Assembly (NCBI GenBank): GCA_905479665.1
Contig: CAJQNM010000775.1
Location: forward strand, 1 to 11,137
Reading direction: 5' to 3'
Source of the DNA: an uncultured Saprospiraceae bacterium
GTDB lineage: Bacteria > Bacteroidota > Bacteroidia > Chitinophagales > Saprospiraceae
DNA: 11,137 bases
Numbering within the stretch: the stretch's first letter is position 1; every line of letters begins with the position of its first letter. The notes beneath the pieces were generated by a model. It ran no database searches. It was not told where the DNA came from and saw only the letters and a list, made by a program, of their open reading frames with translations. Made by a program: the position numbers and the translations under genes. Below are positions 1 to 6,528 of this stretch, piece by piece.

Positions 1-320
1 ACCGAAACGGTCTTGGTAAAAGGTCCCACCGATTTAGCATTGTAGGTCGCCTTGATCTCAGAGGAAGCGCCTGGTAAAATGGGTTCTTGTTCATATGAAG
101 TAGCAGTGCATCCACACGATCCCTTCACCTTTTGAATCACAATGGGCTTATCTCCTTCGTTGGCAAATTCAAATGTGGTAGAGACTGGATGGTCTTTGGT
201 GATGGTACCGAAGTCATGTTTGTGCTTCTCCCATTTCATGGCAGTGGGGCCAGAAGCAAATGCGAAAGCAGTAAAAGCGCAGATCAAAAGGAGTGACTGA
301 AGCGAAAATAAAGTTTTCAT
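1..320 (-). CDS. DUF1573-family exported protein, C-terminus cut by window edge
   Basis: Reading leftward from the ATG at 320, 106 codons stay open to the window edge, so the C-terminus is missing. The N-terminus is a signal peptide (hydrophobic residues about 4-22, ending FAFASG). After it comes a beta-rich stretch typical of DUF1573: W30, HDFGTI at 35-40, TTFEFANEGDKP at 48-59, then GSCGCT at 68-72 and PGASSEI at 83-89. The Gly-Ser-Cys-Gly-Cys turn followed by a proline-glycine loop is the hallmark of this Ig/ASPM-like family, which is very common in Bacteroidota. The family has no settled biochemical role; it is thought to be a periplasmic or surface beta-sandwich. The gene is divergent from the sensor kinase across a 150-base gap. 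A TAnnTTTG box lies about 35 bases upstream on its strand. Family assignment is firm, function unknown. Confidence 0.9.
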   Translation of the reverse strand, partial: MKTLFSLQSLLLICAFTAFAFASGPTAMKWEKHKHDFGTITKDHPVSTTFEFANEGDKPIVIQKVKGSCGCTATSYEQEPILPGASSEIKATYNAKSVGPFTKTVS

Positions 321-354
321 AGCTGTTATGTTTTAATGATTAATAATAGGGTGG

Positions 355-362
355 CAAACCTA
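355..362 (-). promoter_or_regulatory. Candidate -7 promoter box for the DUF1573 gene
   Basis: On the minus strand this reads TAGGTTTG, an exact match to the Bacteroidota -7 element TAnnTTTG. It lies 34 bases ahead of the ATG at 320, which would give a 5' leader of roughly 30 nt. No convincing TTG/TTTG -33 element is found 17-23 bases upstream, so this rests on the -7 match and its position. Confidence 0.45.
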
Positions 363-384
363 GGTCAAGTCCTCCAGCGTTTAC

Positions 385-422
385 GTTAATGGCATTCAAA
401 CGCTTGTTAATGAGGTGTTAAC
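385..422. promoter_or_regulatory. Repeated GTTAA boxes, possible response-regulator site
   Basis: GTTAATG occurs at 385-391 and again at 406-412, and GTTAAC occurs at 417-422. The starts are 21 and 11 bases apart, close to two and one helical turns. OmpR/PhoB-family regulators usually bind direct repeats of 6-7 bases with 10-11 base periodicity, and such a regulator is encoded just downstream. The last two boxes can also be read as an inverted repeat (GTTAA, 7 bases, TTAAC). That the regulator binds here is inference. Confidence 0.3.
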
Positions 423-438
423 CAGTGTTTTAGGTAAT

Positions 439-465
439 TTTGACGACAACCATACGGTACCTTTG
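439..465 (+). promoter_or_regulatory. Candidate promoter of the kinase-regulator cluster
   Basis: TACCTTTG at 458-465 matches the Bacteroidota -7 consensus TAnnTTTG exactly. TTTG at 439-442 could serve as the -33 element, but the gap is only 15 bases, shorter than the usual 17-23. The box ends just 5 bases before the ATG at 471. Transcription would therefore begin at or within a few bases of that start codon, implying a leaderless message or use of the ATG at 486. Confidence 0.4.
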
Positions 466-470
466 TATCC

Positions 471-1733
471 ATGACCAATGCATCAATGTGGCGGATTATC
501 CTCGCGGGGTTCCTGGCTGTGCTGGCTATTGGGACCGTACAAACCTACTGGGTCATCAATTCCTATAGTCTGGCCGAGAAGACCTTTGATGAAAAAGTCT
601 CCATCGCTCTGCGCAATGTGGCGGAGCAAGTCTCTCACCTCAAGCAGGTGCAGCTGCCCAGCCAAAAGCTGATCACCAAGGTGTCGCAAGATTATTACGT
701 AGTCAACATCAAGGATGTGATAGATGCCACAGATTTGGAGTTTTACCTCCAGGCAGAACTAGAGAAAGTTGCGCTCCCGACCGATTTCGAATATGGCATT
801 TACGACTGCGCCAGCGACGAGATGGTCTACGGAAATTATGTGCATTTTCAGGATGGCTCGACGTCAAAAAGGGCAACAGTACTCGACCGCTACGACGAAT
901 ATGTGTACTACTTCGGTGTACGTTTTCCTGATCGCAAAGGATATGTACTCAACAATCAATGGGTGCCACTACTATTTACAGCCTTGCTTATTTGCGCTAT
1001 TCTTTTCTTCCTCTACTCGATCTATGAGATCCTCAAACAGCGAAAACTGTCGGATCTGCAAAAGGACTTTATCAACAACATGACCCATGAGTTTAAGACA
1101 CCCCTTTCGAGCATCAAAGTAAGTGCAGAGGTTTTACTTAGCAATGCGCTTGTCAAGGCAGATCCACGTCTAAAAACATACGCGGGCATCATCAGAGATC
1201 AAACCCAGCACCTGAGCGATCAGGTAGAACGTGTTTTGCAAATAGCCGATGTGCGCAAGGGCGAAGTAGCACTCAAACAAGAACAATTTGACCTGAATGA
1301 TCTGATCCATACTGTGGTCGCCCAAGTACGAAACAGTACTGCCAATGCCCAAACAGAGATTCGGCTAGATCTTAAAGCAAATCCCAGCAAGATCTCTGCT
1401 GATCAACATCATCTCACCAACGTCCTGCATAATCTGCTGGATAACTCCATAAAGTATTCCAACGAAAGACCCACCATCGAGGTCCGGACCGAACGAAACA
1501 ATGGATCCCTAAAGGTGTCTATTAGCGATCATGGTATCGGCATCGCCAAAGACAAAATTTCCCAAATTACGGACAAGTTTTTCCGGGTCTCGACCGGAGA
1601 TGTGCATGATTCAAAGGGATTCGGCTTGGGCCTTCATTACGTAAAAAACATCGTTGATGCCCATGGATGGCAGTTGGATATCGCCAGCGAACTGGGTCAG
1701 GGCACTAGAGTCACTTTAAAAATAAGTCCGTGA
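471..1733 (+). CDS. Membrane sensor histidine kinase (RprX-like, no HAMP)
   Basis: A 420-residue sensor kinase that should autophosphorylate in response to an envelope signal and pass phosphate to the regulator encoded next. The N-terminus has a first membrane segment at about 7-29, a periplasmic sensor region of about 135 residues (30-163) with no recognised fold, and a second membrane segment at about 165-187. The dimerisation/phosphoacceptor helix has the H-box MTHEFKTPL with His206. The ATPase domain shows the N box NLLDNSIKYS (Asn325), G1 box DHGIGI (353-358) and G2 box GFGLGL (383-388). There is no HAMP domain between TM2 and the His helix, as in Bacteroides RprX-type kinases. The stop overlaps the regulator start by 3 bases (GTGA), so the two are co-translated. 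The start is uncertain: ATG 471 is near-leaderless if the promoter at 458-465 is real, and ATG 486 (residue 6) would still keep TM1. Confidence 0.95.
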   Translation: MTNASMWRIILAGFLAVLAIGTVQTYWVINSYSLAEKTFDEKVSIALRNVAEQVSHLKQVQLPSQKLITKVSQDYYVVNIKDVIDATDLEFYLQAELEKVALPTDFEYGIYDCASDEMVYGNYVHFQDGSTSKRATVLDRYDEYVYYFGVRFPDRKGYVLNNQWVPLLFTALLICAILFFLYSIYEILKQRKLSDLQKDFINNMTHEFKTPLSSIKVSAEVLLSNALVKADPRLKTYAGIIRDQTQHLSDQVERVLQIADVRKGEVALKQEQFDLNDLIHTVVAQVRNSTANAQTEIRLDLKANPSKISADQHHLTNVLHNLLDNSIKYSNERPTIEVRTERNNGSLKVSISDHGIGIAKDKISQITDKFFRVSTGDVHDSKGFGLGLHYVKNIVDAHGWQLDIASELGQGTRVTLKISP

Positions 1734-2413
1734 GCATAGCGAAAATACTCTACGTCGAAGATGACCAGACACTCGGATTTGTCACCAAAGACAATTTGCA
1801 GCGAGAAGGTTATGATGTCGTGCACTGCAGCACGGGAGGTGAGGCATTAACCGCCATCAAAAACAGCGATTTTGACCTGGCCATCCTCGATGTGATGCTT
1901 CCGCAGATCGATGGCTTTACCCTTGCCCAGGAAATCAGGGCACGCAATCGTGAAGTGCCGCTACTTTTTCTTACCGCTAAAATTCTCAAAGAGGATCGAC
2001 TGAAAGGCTTTGCACTAGGAGCCGATGACTATGTCACGAAGCCCTTCAGCATTGAAGAACTCATCTACAAAGTGCAGATTTTTTTAAAGCGTCGTACTCT
2101 CTCTGGAGTAGCCTCAAAAGACAAATATCAAATCGGACAGTATATCTTTGACCATAAGAACCTTTCTTTAGAGCTCAATGACGAAATTCGCACGCTTACA
2201 CAGCGTGAGGCCGAACTCTTAAAATTCCTACTCGACAATCGTAATAATGTGGTAAAACGCGGTGCAATCTTGAAAGCCATCTGGGGAGAAGACGACTATT
2301 TTATGGGTAGAAGTCTCGACGTCTTTATCAGTCGATTGAGAAAATATCTCAAGAAAGATCCCGCCATCCAGGTACAAAATGTACATGGCGTTGGTTTCAA
2401 ACTATCAGACTAA
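1730..2413 (+). CDS. OmpR/PhoB-family response regulator (RprY-like)
   Basis: A 227-residue cytoplasmic transcription regulator and cognate partner of the kinase immediately upstream. The receiver domain (about 5-118) has the acidic cluster VEDD (residues 9-12), phosphoacceptor Asp54 in AILDVMLP, the switch residue Thr82 in FLTAK and Lys104 in VTKPF. The C-terminal winged helix (about 130-227) has the family's TQREAELLKFLLDN start, the IWGEDDYFMGRSLDVFISRLRK recognition region and the final hairpin VHGVGFKL. It starts with GTG at 1730, overlapping the kinase TGA. This is the only start that puts the receiver domain at the correct N-terminus. The target genes cannot be read from the sequence. 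The repeats at 385-422 are a candidate autoregulatory site, and the two small lipoprotein genes 12 bases downstream are likely cotranscribed. Confidence 0.96.
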   Translation: MSIAKILYVEDDQTLGFVTKDNLQREGYDVVHCSTGGEALTAIKNSDFDLAILDVMLPQIDGFTLAQEIRARNREVPLLFLTAKILKEDRLKGFALGADDYVTKPFSIEELIYKVQIFLKRRTLSGVASKDKYQIGQYIFDHKNLSLELNDEIRTLTQREAELLKFLLDNRNNVVKRGAILKAIWGEDDYFMGRSLDVFISRLRKYLKKDPAIQVQNVHGVGFKLSD

Positions 2414-2425
2414 AATCCTCCATTC

Positions 2426-2680
2426 GTGAACGCTAGAATTGCAACTTTTACGGTGTTTGCTTTGCTTGCATTGAGCAGCTGTTTTGCCCCAGAAGACCAA
2501 CTCACTGTGGGAGATCTTACCCTGATCGATTCTTTTTTTCGCATGGAGCGAGAGACACTCCAGCTGCAACTAGTAGACAGTTGTGTAGACTACCGGGCTG
2601 CCCTACTTCCGACGCTTATTGACTCTATTCGAGCCGAGCGCTATGCAGAAATACAAAATCTGATCGATGACCAGAGGTAG
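2426..2680 (+). CDS. Small putative lipoprotein, unknown function
   Basis: An 84-residue protein I do not recognise. It has a short positively charged N-terminus, a hydrophobic core (about 7-16) and a lipobox LSSC ending at Cys19, so it is probably a lipid-anchored envelope protein with about 65 residues outside the membrane. The mature part is charged and mostly helical in character and contains one further cysteine, Cys53. It shares the pattern Cys-x12-Asp-Ser with the next gene (Cys53, Asp66, Ser67 here). The start is a GTG only 12 bases after the response-regulator stop, and the 3' end overlaps the next gene by 14 bases. This places it in the two-component cluster. Codon use does not obviously differ from its neighbours. 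The signal peptide, packing and paralogue make a real gene likely. A link to sensing is inference from position. Confidence 0.65.
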   Translation: MNARIATFTVFALLALSSCFAPEDQLTVGDLTLIDSFFRMERETLQLQLVDSCVDYRAALLPTLIDSIRAERYAEIQNLIDDQR

Positions 2681-3008
2681 CGCCTTATTGATTTTACTTC
2701 CCCTCGCCAGGATCCTCGGTTCATGTGTAAAGCCCATGGATGAAAATCTACGCCAGGAGATGATGGACACGGAGGTCCAGCGTCGGCTCCAGGACTATAG
2801 GAGACAAAAAAATGAAGAATGCCATGAACGCGTGATGGAAGAAGCTATTGCTCACGTCGACAGCAGCTTCAGAGTTGATCCGATATTCATCAGTCTAGAC
2901 ACCATCAGTCGTCCGCCACTCCCGGTCAAACCAAGCTCACCAAATTTTGAATTGCCCAAAGACTCAGTAGAACTCCAACCTCTATTGGGGAGGAAGGAGC
3001 TGAACTAA
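2667..3008 (+). CDS. Small putative lipoprotein, divergent copy of preceding gene
   Basis: A 113-residue protein of unknown function. The N-terminus is Arg-containing and followed by a hydrophobic stretch (6-17) and the lipobox LGSC ending at Cys20, predicting lipid attachment in the envelope. Residues about 25-65 are highly charged and likely helical. The tail (about 72-106) is rich in Pro and Ser (SRPPLPVKPSSP) and looks extended. A second cysteine (Cys52) sits 13 residues before Asp65-Ser66, exactly the spacing of the preceding lipoprotein, which suggests an old tandem duplication followed by divergence. The ATG at 2667 lies inside the upstream gene, so translation is probably coupled. The last 27 bases overlap the 3' end of the leftward gene that follows. 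No catalytic motif is visible. Confidence 0.65.
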   Translation: MTRGSALLILLPLARILGSCVKPMDENLRQEMMDTEVQRRLQDYRRQKNEECHERVMEEAIAHVDSSFRVDPIFISLDTISRPPLPVKPSSPNFELPKDSVELQPLLGRKELN

Positions 3009-3677
3009 CCGTTCATTCATTTTACCCACCACTTGATCCAGCGACTTCCAGCGCGGCTTCTTTGTCGAAAAAAAAGACTCAAATAAAGTGCTGATCCCGT
3101 TGAGCTTGCGATAGTAAGGAAAGGGCCTGATCAGGGGTTGCTGATTTTCATCTTGTAGGATAAGCGCTTCGGCTCCACTTTCCAAATGTCCCCGCACCAT
3201 AAACCACGCCGCGCCGCGCGACACCTGGGTAGCGTTTAGCTGACCATCGAAGGCAGGTATCACTTGAAGACCTCTGGACAAAACCGAATCCAGTACAAAC
3301 GCAAATGAGGAAAACGTATAGTGGTCTTGCACTGCTCTCATTATCTCCTTCTGCCAGCGTGCTTGCTCGTAGCGCGTACGCTCGAGAAGCTCACTTTGGC
3401 GTTTGGACTTCTTGCTGTCACCGGCCCTGCTTTCGAGAGCGCTGATCTTTTTTCGCAGCGTCGGAATCACTACCAGCAGTGTACGATCCTGATAAGTTGC
3501 AGCTTGGCCTTGCAGATTCTGGTCTTGGGCAGCTAGATCGGTTGGCTCGTAAAAGCCAAGCGACAGCAGCATGAGTAAAATAAGGGAACGACTAATGACT
3601 CTATTTGGAATGATAACGCCGGGATTCTTTTCCAAAGTAGTGTTTTTAGAGGTTCCCAATAGTTTGAAATTTATCAT
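2982..3677 (-). CDS. Unrecognised exported (probably periplasmic) protein
   Basis: A 231-residue leftward gene whose product I cannot assign to a family. The reading frame is open back to 3842, but upstream codons overlap moxR. I place the start at ATG 3677 (MINFKLLG), in the gap between the two genes. A hydrophobic segment at about 31-42, preceded by Arg26 and Arg30 and followed by LAAQDQ (48-53), looks like a signal peptide with a long n-region and cleavage after Ala50. The mature part has a Lys/Arg/Glu-rich helical stretch (about 75-110, perhaps coiled coil), then a mixed region with HYTFSSFAFVLDSV, GAEALILQDE and RPFPYYRKL, suggesting a compact alpha/beta domain. No active-site motif stands out. 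It lies between, and opposite to, the two-component cluster and the Bat operon, so it has its own promoter. Confidence 0.72.
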   Translation of the reverse strand: MINFKLLGTSKNTTLEKNPGVIIPNRVISRSLILLMLLSLGFYEPTDLAAQDQNLQGQAATYQDRTLLVVIPTLRKKISALESRAGDSKKSKRQSELLERTRYEQARWQKEIMRAVQDHYTFSSFAFVLDSVLSRGLQVIPAFDGQLNATQVSRGAAWFMVRGHLESGAEALILQDENQQPLIRPFPYYRKLNGISTLFESFFSTKKPRWKSLDQVVGKMNERLVQLLPPQ

Positions 3678-3706
3678 TTTTGCGCTCCGCTCATTCAGGC
3701 GGGTCC

Positions 3707-3737
3707 TAAACTTATAATCTTGGAAACGAAGATGCAA
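3707..3737 (-). promoter_or_regulatory. Candidate promoter for the leftward exported-protein gene
   Basis: On the minus strand TTG (complement of 3735-3737) is followed after 20 bases by TAAGTTTA (complement of 3707-3714). This fits the Bacteroidota pattern TTG-N17-23-TAnnTTTG with one mismatch in the -7 box. It would initiate about 20-25 bases ahead of the ATG at 3677. It lies in the 54-base divergent gap before moxR and reaches into the first moxR codons, so expression of the two genes could interfere. No equally good rightward promoter is visible; TAATCTTG at 3715-3722 is a one-mismatch -7 candidate lacking a -33 partner. Confidence 0.35.
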
Positions 3738-4730
3738 CACTCGATAGACATCGAAGCGATCAATCAGCAGATCCACATCGAAAGTGCCTTTCTGGAGACA
3801 CTGCTGTCGGAGACCGCCAAAGTCATTGTGGGTCAAAACCACATGATCGAAAGGTTATTGCTGGGTTTGCTCACCAAGGGCCACATCCTACTGGAGGGTT
3901 TACCTGGCCTGGCAAAAACCTTGGCAATTAAGACTCTTTCGGGGGCGATCAATGCCCATTTCAGCCGTATTCAATTTACCCCTGACCTGTTGCCTGCAGA
4001 TATCATTGGCACTTTGATCTACAATCCGGCAAAGAGTGATTTTACTGTGCGTCGGGGACCTATTTTTGCAAATTTTGTGCTCGCTGATGAGATAAATAGA
4101 GCCCCCGCCAAAGTACAGAGCGCTCTTTTGGAGGCCATGCAGGAGAGGCAGGTCACGATTGGAGATACCTCCTATCAACTTGAGGAACCTTTTTTAGTCC
4201 TCGCCACGCAAAACCCAATCGAACAGGAAGGAACCTATCCCCTCCCGGAGGCCCAGGTGGATCGCTTCATGCTCAAGGTGAAAATTGACTATCCAAGCAA
4301 GGAGGATGAGCGTCAGATCATTCGGCGAAATCTCAATGATGATGATTTTGGCAAAATTTCGCAAGTGGTCGACCAAGAGCAGATCATCAAGGCACGAAAG
4401 ACGGTGCGCAAGATCTATATGGATGATAAGATCGAGCAGTACATTCTTGACATTGTCTTCGCATCCAGAGATCCGGAGCAAGCAAATCTAGCGAGCCTAG
4501 CACCATTGATTGAATACGGAGGTAGCCCTCGGGCCAGCATCAACCTTGCCTTGGCATCTAAAGCCTATGCCTTTATCCAGCGCCGAGGTTTTGTCATTCC
4601 CGAAGACGTGCGAGCGGTGTGTCTCGATGTCATGCGCCACCGTCTCGGTCTGACCTATGAAGCGGAAGCAGAAAATGTGACCAGTGAGGACATTATTCGC
4701 CAGATTCTCAATGCAGTTGAAGTACCGTAA
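3732..4730 (+). CDS. moxR: MoxR-family AAA+ ATPase
   Basis: First gene of the Bat operon: a 332-residue cytoplasmic AAA+ ATPase, the usual length for MoxR. Proteins of this family are thought to act as chaperone-like machines that activate or assemble von Willebrand A partner proteins, here BatA, BatB and the DUF58 protein. Visible motifs (numbered from ATG 3732) are Walker A GLPGLAKT (56-63), Walker B FVLADEIN with Asp119-Glu120, the MoxR-specific helix insertion ALLEAMQERQVTIG (131-144), sensor 1 ATQNP (158-162), the DRFM segment (177-180) and sensor 2 GGSPRAS with Arg267. The C-terminal lid runs from about 240 to 330. A TTG at 3720 would add four residues, but the ATG at 3732, preceded by an A/G-rich stretch, is the more likely start. 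All catalytic residues are intact. Confidence 0.97.
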   Translation: MQHSIDIEAINQQIHIESAFLETLLSETAKVIVGQNHMIERLLLGLLTKGHILLEGLPGLAKTLAIKTLSGAINAHFSRIQFTPDLLPADIIGTLIYNPAKSDFTVRRGPIFANFVLADEINRAPAKVQSALLEAMQERQVTIGDTSYQLEEPFLVLATQNPIEQEGTYPLPEAQVDRFMLKVKIDYPSKEDERQIIRRNLNDDDFGKISQVVDQEQIIKARKTVRKIYMDDKIEQYILDIVFASRDPEQANLASLAPLIEYGGSPRASINLALASKAYAFIQRRGFVIPEDVRAVCLDVMRHRLGLTYEAEAENVTSEDIIRQILNAVEVP

Positions 4731-4750
4731 CCCTACCCAGTCCGCACGAC

Positions 4751-5620
4751 ATGGAAACCAGCGAGCTGCTTAAGAAAGTACGCAAGATTGAAATCAAGAC
4801 CAAGGGCATCAGCAATGAGCTCTTCTCTGGGGAGTATCACAGTGCCTTTAAAGGCCGGGGCATGTCATTTAGCGAAGTGCGAGACTACCACTACGGAGAT
4901 GATGTCCGCAACATCGAGTGGAATGTGACCGCTCGAACAGGTACTCCGCATGTCAAAGTTTTTGAGGAGGAGCGAGAACTCACTGTGATGCTCATCGTCG
5001 ACGTGAGTCCTTCTTCCGGATTTGGCACACGTGGTCAACTGCGCAAAGACTTAATCACCGAGATCTGCGCGGTTCTCTCTTTTTCGGCCATCAACAATAA
5101 TGACAAGGTTGGGCTTATCTTGTTTTCTGAGGGGATCGACCTCTTTATTCCACCGAAGAAGGGGAAGAAGCACATCTTGAGGATCATTCGTGAATTACTT
5201 GAAGATCGCAGTGTCGGCAACGGTACGGATATCAAAGCCGCCCTCGAGTATTTTAATAATGTGATCAAGAAGCGCAGCATCTGTTTTCTGCTCACTGACT
5301 TTTACGCGCCATCCTTCGATCAGGTTCTGCAAATTGCTTCCCGTAGACATGATCTGATTGGATTGCATGTATATGATCCATTTGAAAAAGAACTCCCGGA
5401 TGCAGGAATCTTGCATATCCGAGATGCAGAGACCGGAGCCATACGCTGGCTCGATACCTCAGATGCCTCGCTGCGTCGCGAGCATGCAGATCAATTTTCC
5501 AAGCATGCCAAAGCAATAGAAAATTCCTTTAAAAAAAGGGGATCAGACCTTGTCCACATAGAGATCGGAGGCTCCTACGAGTTGGTATTACGTAAGTTTT
5601 TCAAACAGCGAGCTCGATGA
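4751..5620 (+). CDS. DUF58 protein with vWA-like fold (MoxR partner)
   Basis: A 289-residue cytoplasmic protein, the normal partner of MoxR in this operon type. The N-terminal part carries the DUF58 signature: GRGMSFSEVRDYHYGDDVRNIEWNVTAR spans about 35-62, with RDYHYGDD at 44-51. A vWA-like domain follows with strand LIVDVSPSS holding a MIDAS-type DxSxS (Asp84, Ser86, Ser88), then NGTD (Thr159) and LLTDF (Asp183), so metal binding looks preserved. No signal peptide or membrane segment is seen. It starts 20 bases after moxR and its TGA overlaps the next ATG (ATGA), indicating coupled translation. The biochemical role of DUF58 proteins is not settled; an adaptor between MoxR and the membrane vWA proteins is the usual inference. 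Confidence 0.95.
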   Translation: METSELLKKVRKIEIKTKGISNELFSGEYHSAFKGRGMSFSEVRDYHYGDDVRNIEWNVTARTGTPHVKVFEEERELTVMLIVDVSPSSGFGTRGQLRKDLITEICAVLSFSAINNNDKVGLILFSEGIDLFIPPKKGKKHILRIIRELLEDRSVGNGTDIKAALEYFNNVIKKRSICFLLTDFYAPSFDQVLQIASRRHDLIGLHVYDPFEKELPDAGILHIRDAETGAIRWLDTSDASLRREHADQFSKHAKAIENSFKKRGSDLVHIEIGGSYELVLRKFFKQRAR

Positions 5621-6528
5621 TCGGACGAGCCTCAGCCATACTGTCCCTCCTCCTTGGTGGAATGCTCTCTTCCACTTACGCTCAGCAATTTGAAATCGCA
5701 CTGGATAGCAATCGCATGCTCATTGGTGATCAACGCCGCATGCACCTGCGAGTGATGGGCATCGCACCCAATCAAGTAGATACCATCCTATTTGATGCGT
5801 GGCAAGACTCCAACATCGAGCCGCTGGGTGCCACCCCGTGGCGCCACACTGGATCAGAAAGCATCAGGGACATCTACTTTTCGGTATTTGATACTGGATA
5901 TATCATCATCCCTCCGCTTCCCTTGCAATTTTCAAATGAAGGAGAAACCGACACGATATACTCTAACAATCTTGCCATCGAAGTATATGGCATTACGATC
6001 GATTCTACCGGCCTGGCTCCCCTGCGCGAAATTCGCAAAGAGCCACTCAATCTCCGCGATTTTCTCCCGTACATCCTTGGTGTCGTTGCTCTCTTGGCTG
6101 CTCTTGCGTTTTTCTTATGGCGACCCAAGAAGCAGCAGCTAGAACCAGTGATCGTCGAGGTCCCTATTCCACCTGATGAAATTGCCCTGCGTCGTCTGTC
6201 TGAGCTCAACCAAAAGAAATTGTGGCAGTCGGGACGGATCAAAGCCTATCAATCCGAACTCACCCATATCATACGTTGGTATCTCGAAGAGAAGTTTCAG
6301 ATACCTGCATTGGAATCTACGACCACAGAGATTTTGAGGTCTCTGGAGCAGAGTGCCGTCAATCCCGCACAAATGGCTGACCTAAACCATATCTTAAACA
6401 TGGCCGACCTGATCAAATTTGCCAAGGCCACCCCTGAGGTCACGATTCATCAGGATTTTATGCAGCGTGCAGAAGACTTTGTGCGTGATACCCGTGCATT
6501 CACTCACCAACCCGACGAAGAAGAATAG
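5617..6528 (+). CDS. Exported one-TM protein with DUF4381-like tail
   Basis: A 303-residue protein found where Bat operons commonly place a DUF4381-like gene between DUF58 and BatA. A signal peptide (about 1-22, ending STYAQQ) leads to a periplasmic beta-rich domain (24-140) whose end, DTGYIIIPP (92-100) then SNNLAIEVYG (116-125), resembles the BatD repeat units. A single membrane helix spans about 149-168. The cytoplasmic tail (170-303) is helical, with ALRRLSELNQKKLWQSGRIKAYQSELTHIIRWYLEEKF (190-227) and STTTEILRSL (234-243) matching the general style of DUF4381. It ends in an acidic DEEE. The ATG overlaps the DUF58 stop (ATGA), and its own TAG overlaps the BatA start by one base. It probably links the cytoplasmic MoxR/DUF58 pair to the envelope complex; this is inferred from topology and context. 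Confidence 0.85.
   Translation: MIGRASAILSLLLGGMLSSTYAQQFEIALDSNRMLIGDQRRMHLRVMGIAPNQVDTILFDAWQDSNIEPLGATPWRHTGSESIRDIYFSVFDTGYIIIPPLPLQFSNEGETDTIYSNNLAIEVYGITIDSTGLAPLREIRKEPLNLRDFLPYILGVVALLAALAFFLWRPKKQQLEPVIVEVPIPPDEIALRRLSELNQKKLWQSGRIKAYQSELTHIIRWYLEEKFQIPALESTTTEILRSLEQSAVNPAQMADLNHILNMADLIKFAKATPEVTIHQDFMQRAEDFVRDTRAFTHQPDEEE

Noticed and set aside
1719..1730. Twelve-base string AAAATAAGTCCG also present near 7679-7690
   Set aside because: Both copies lie in coding frames reading Lys-Ile-Ser-Pro, with no similarity outside; treated as chance.
3720..3731. TTG start for moxR four codons upstream
   Set aside because: TTG is rare as a start and overlaps a possible -7 box; ATG 3732 follows an A/G-rich stretch and gives the expected length.
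3678..3842. N-terminal extension of the leftward gene to an ATG at 3842
   Set aside because: It would add 55 residues coded wholly opposite moxR and its upstream gap, and would bury the signal peptide; ATG 3677 gives a plausible exported protein.
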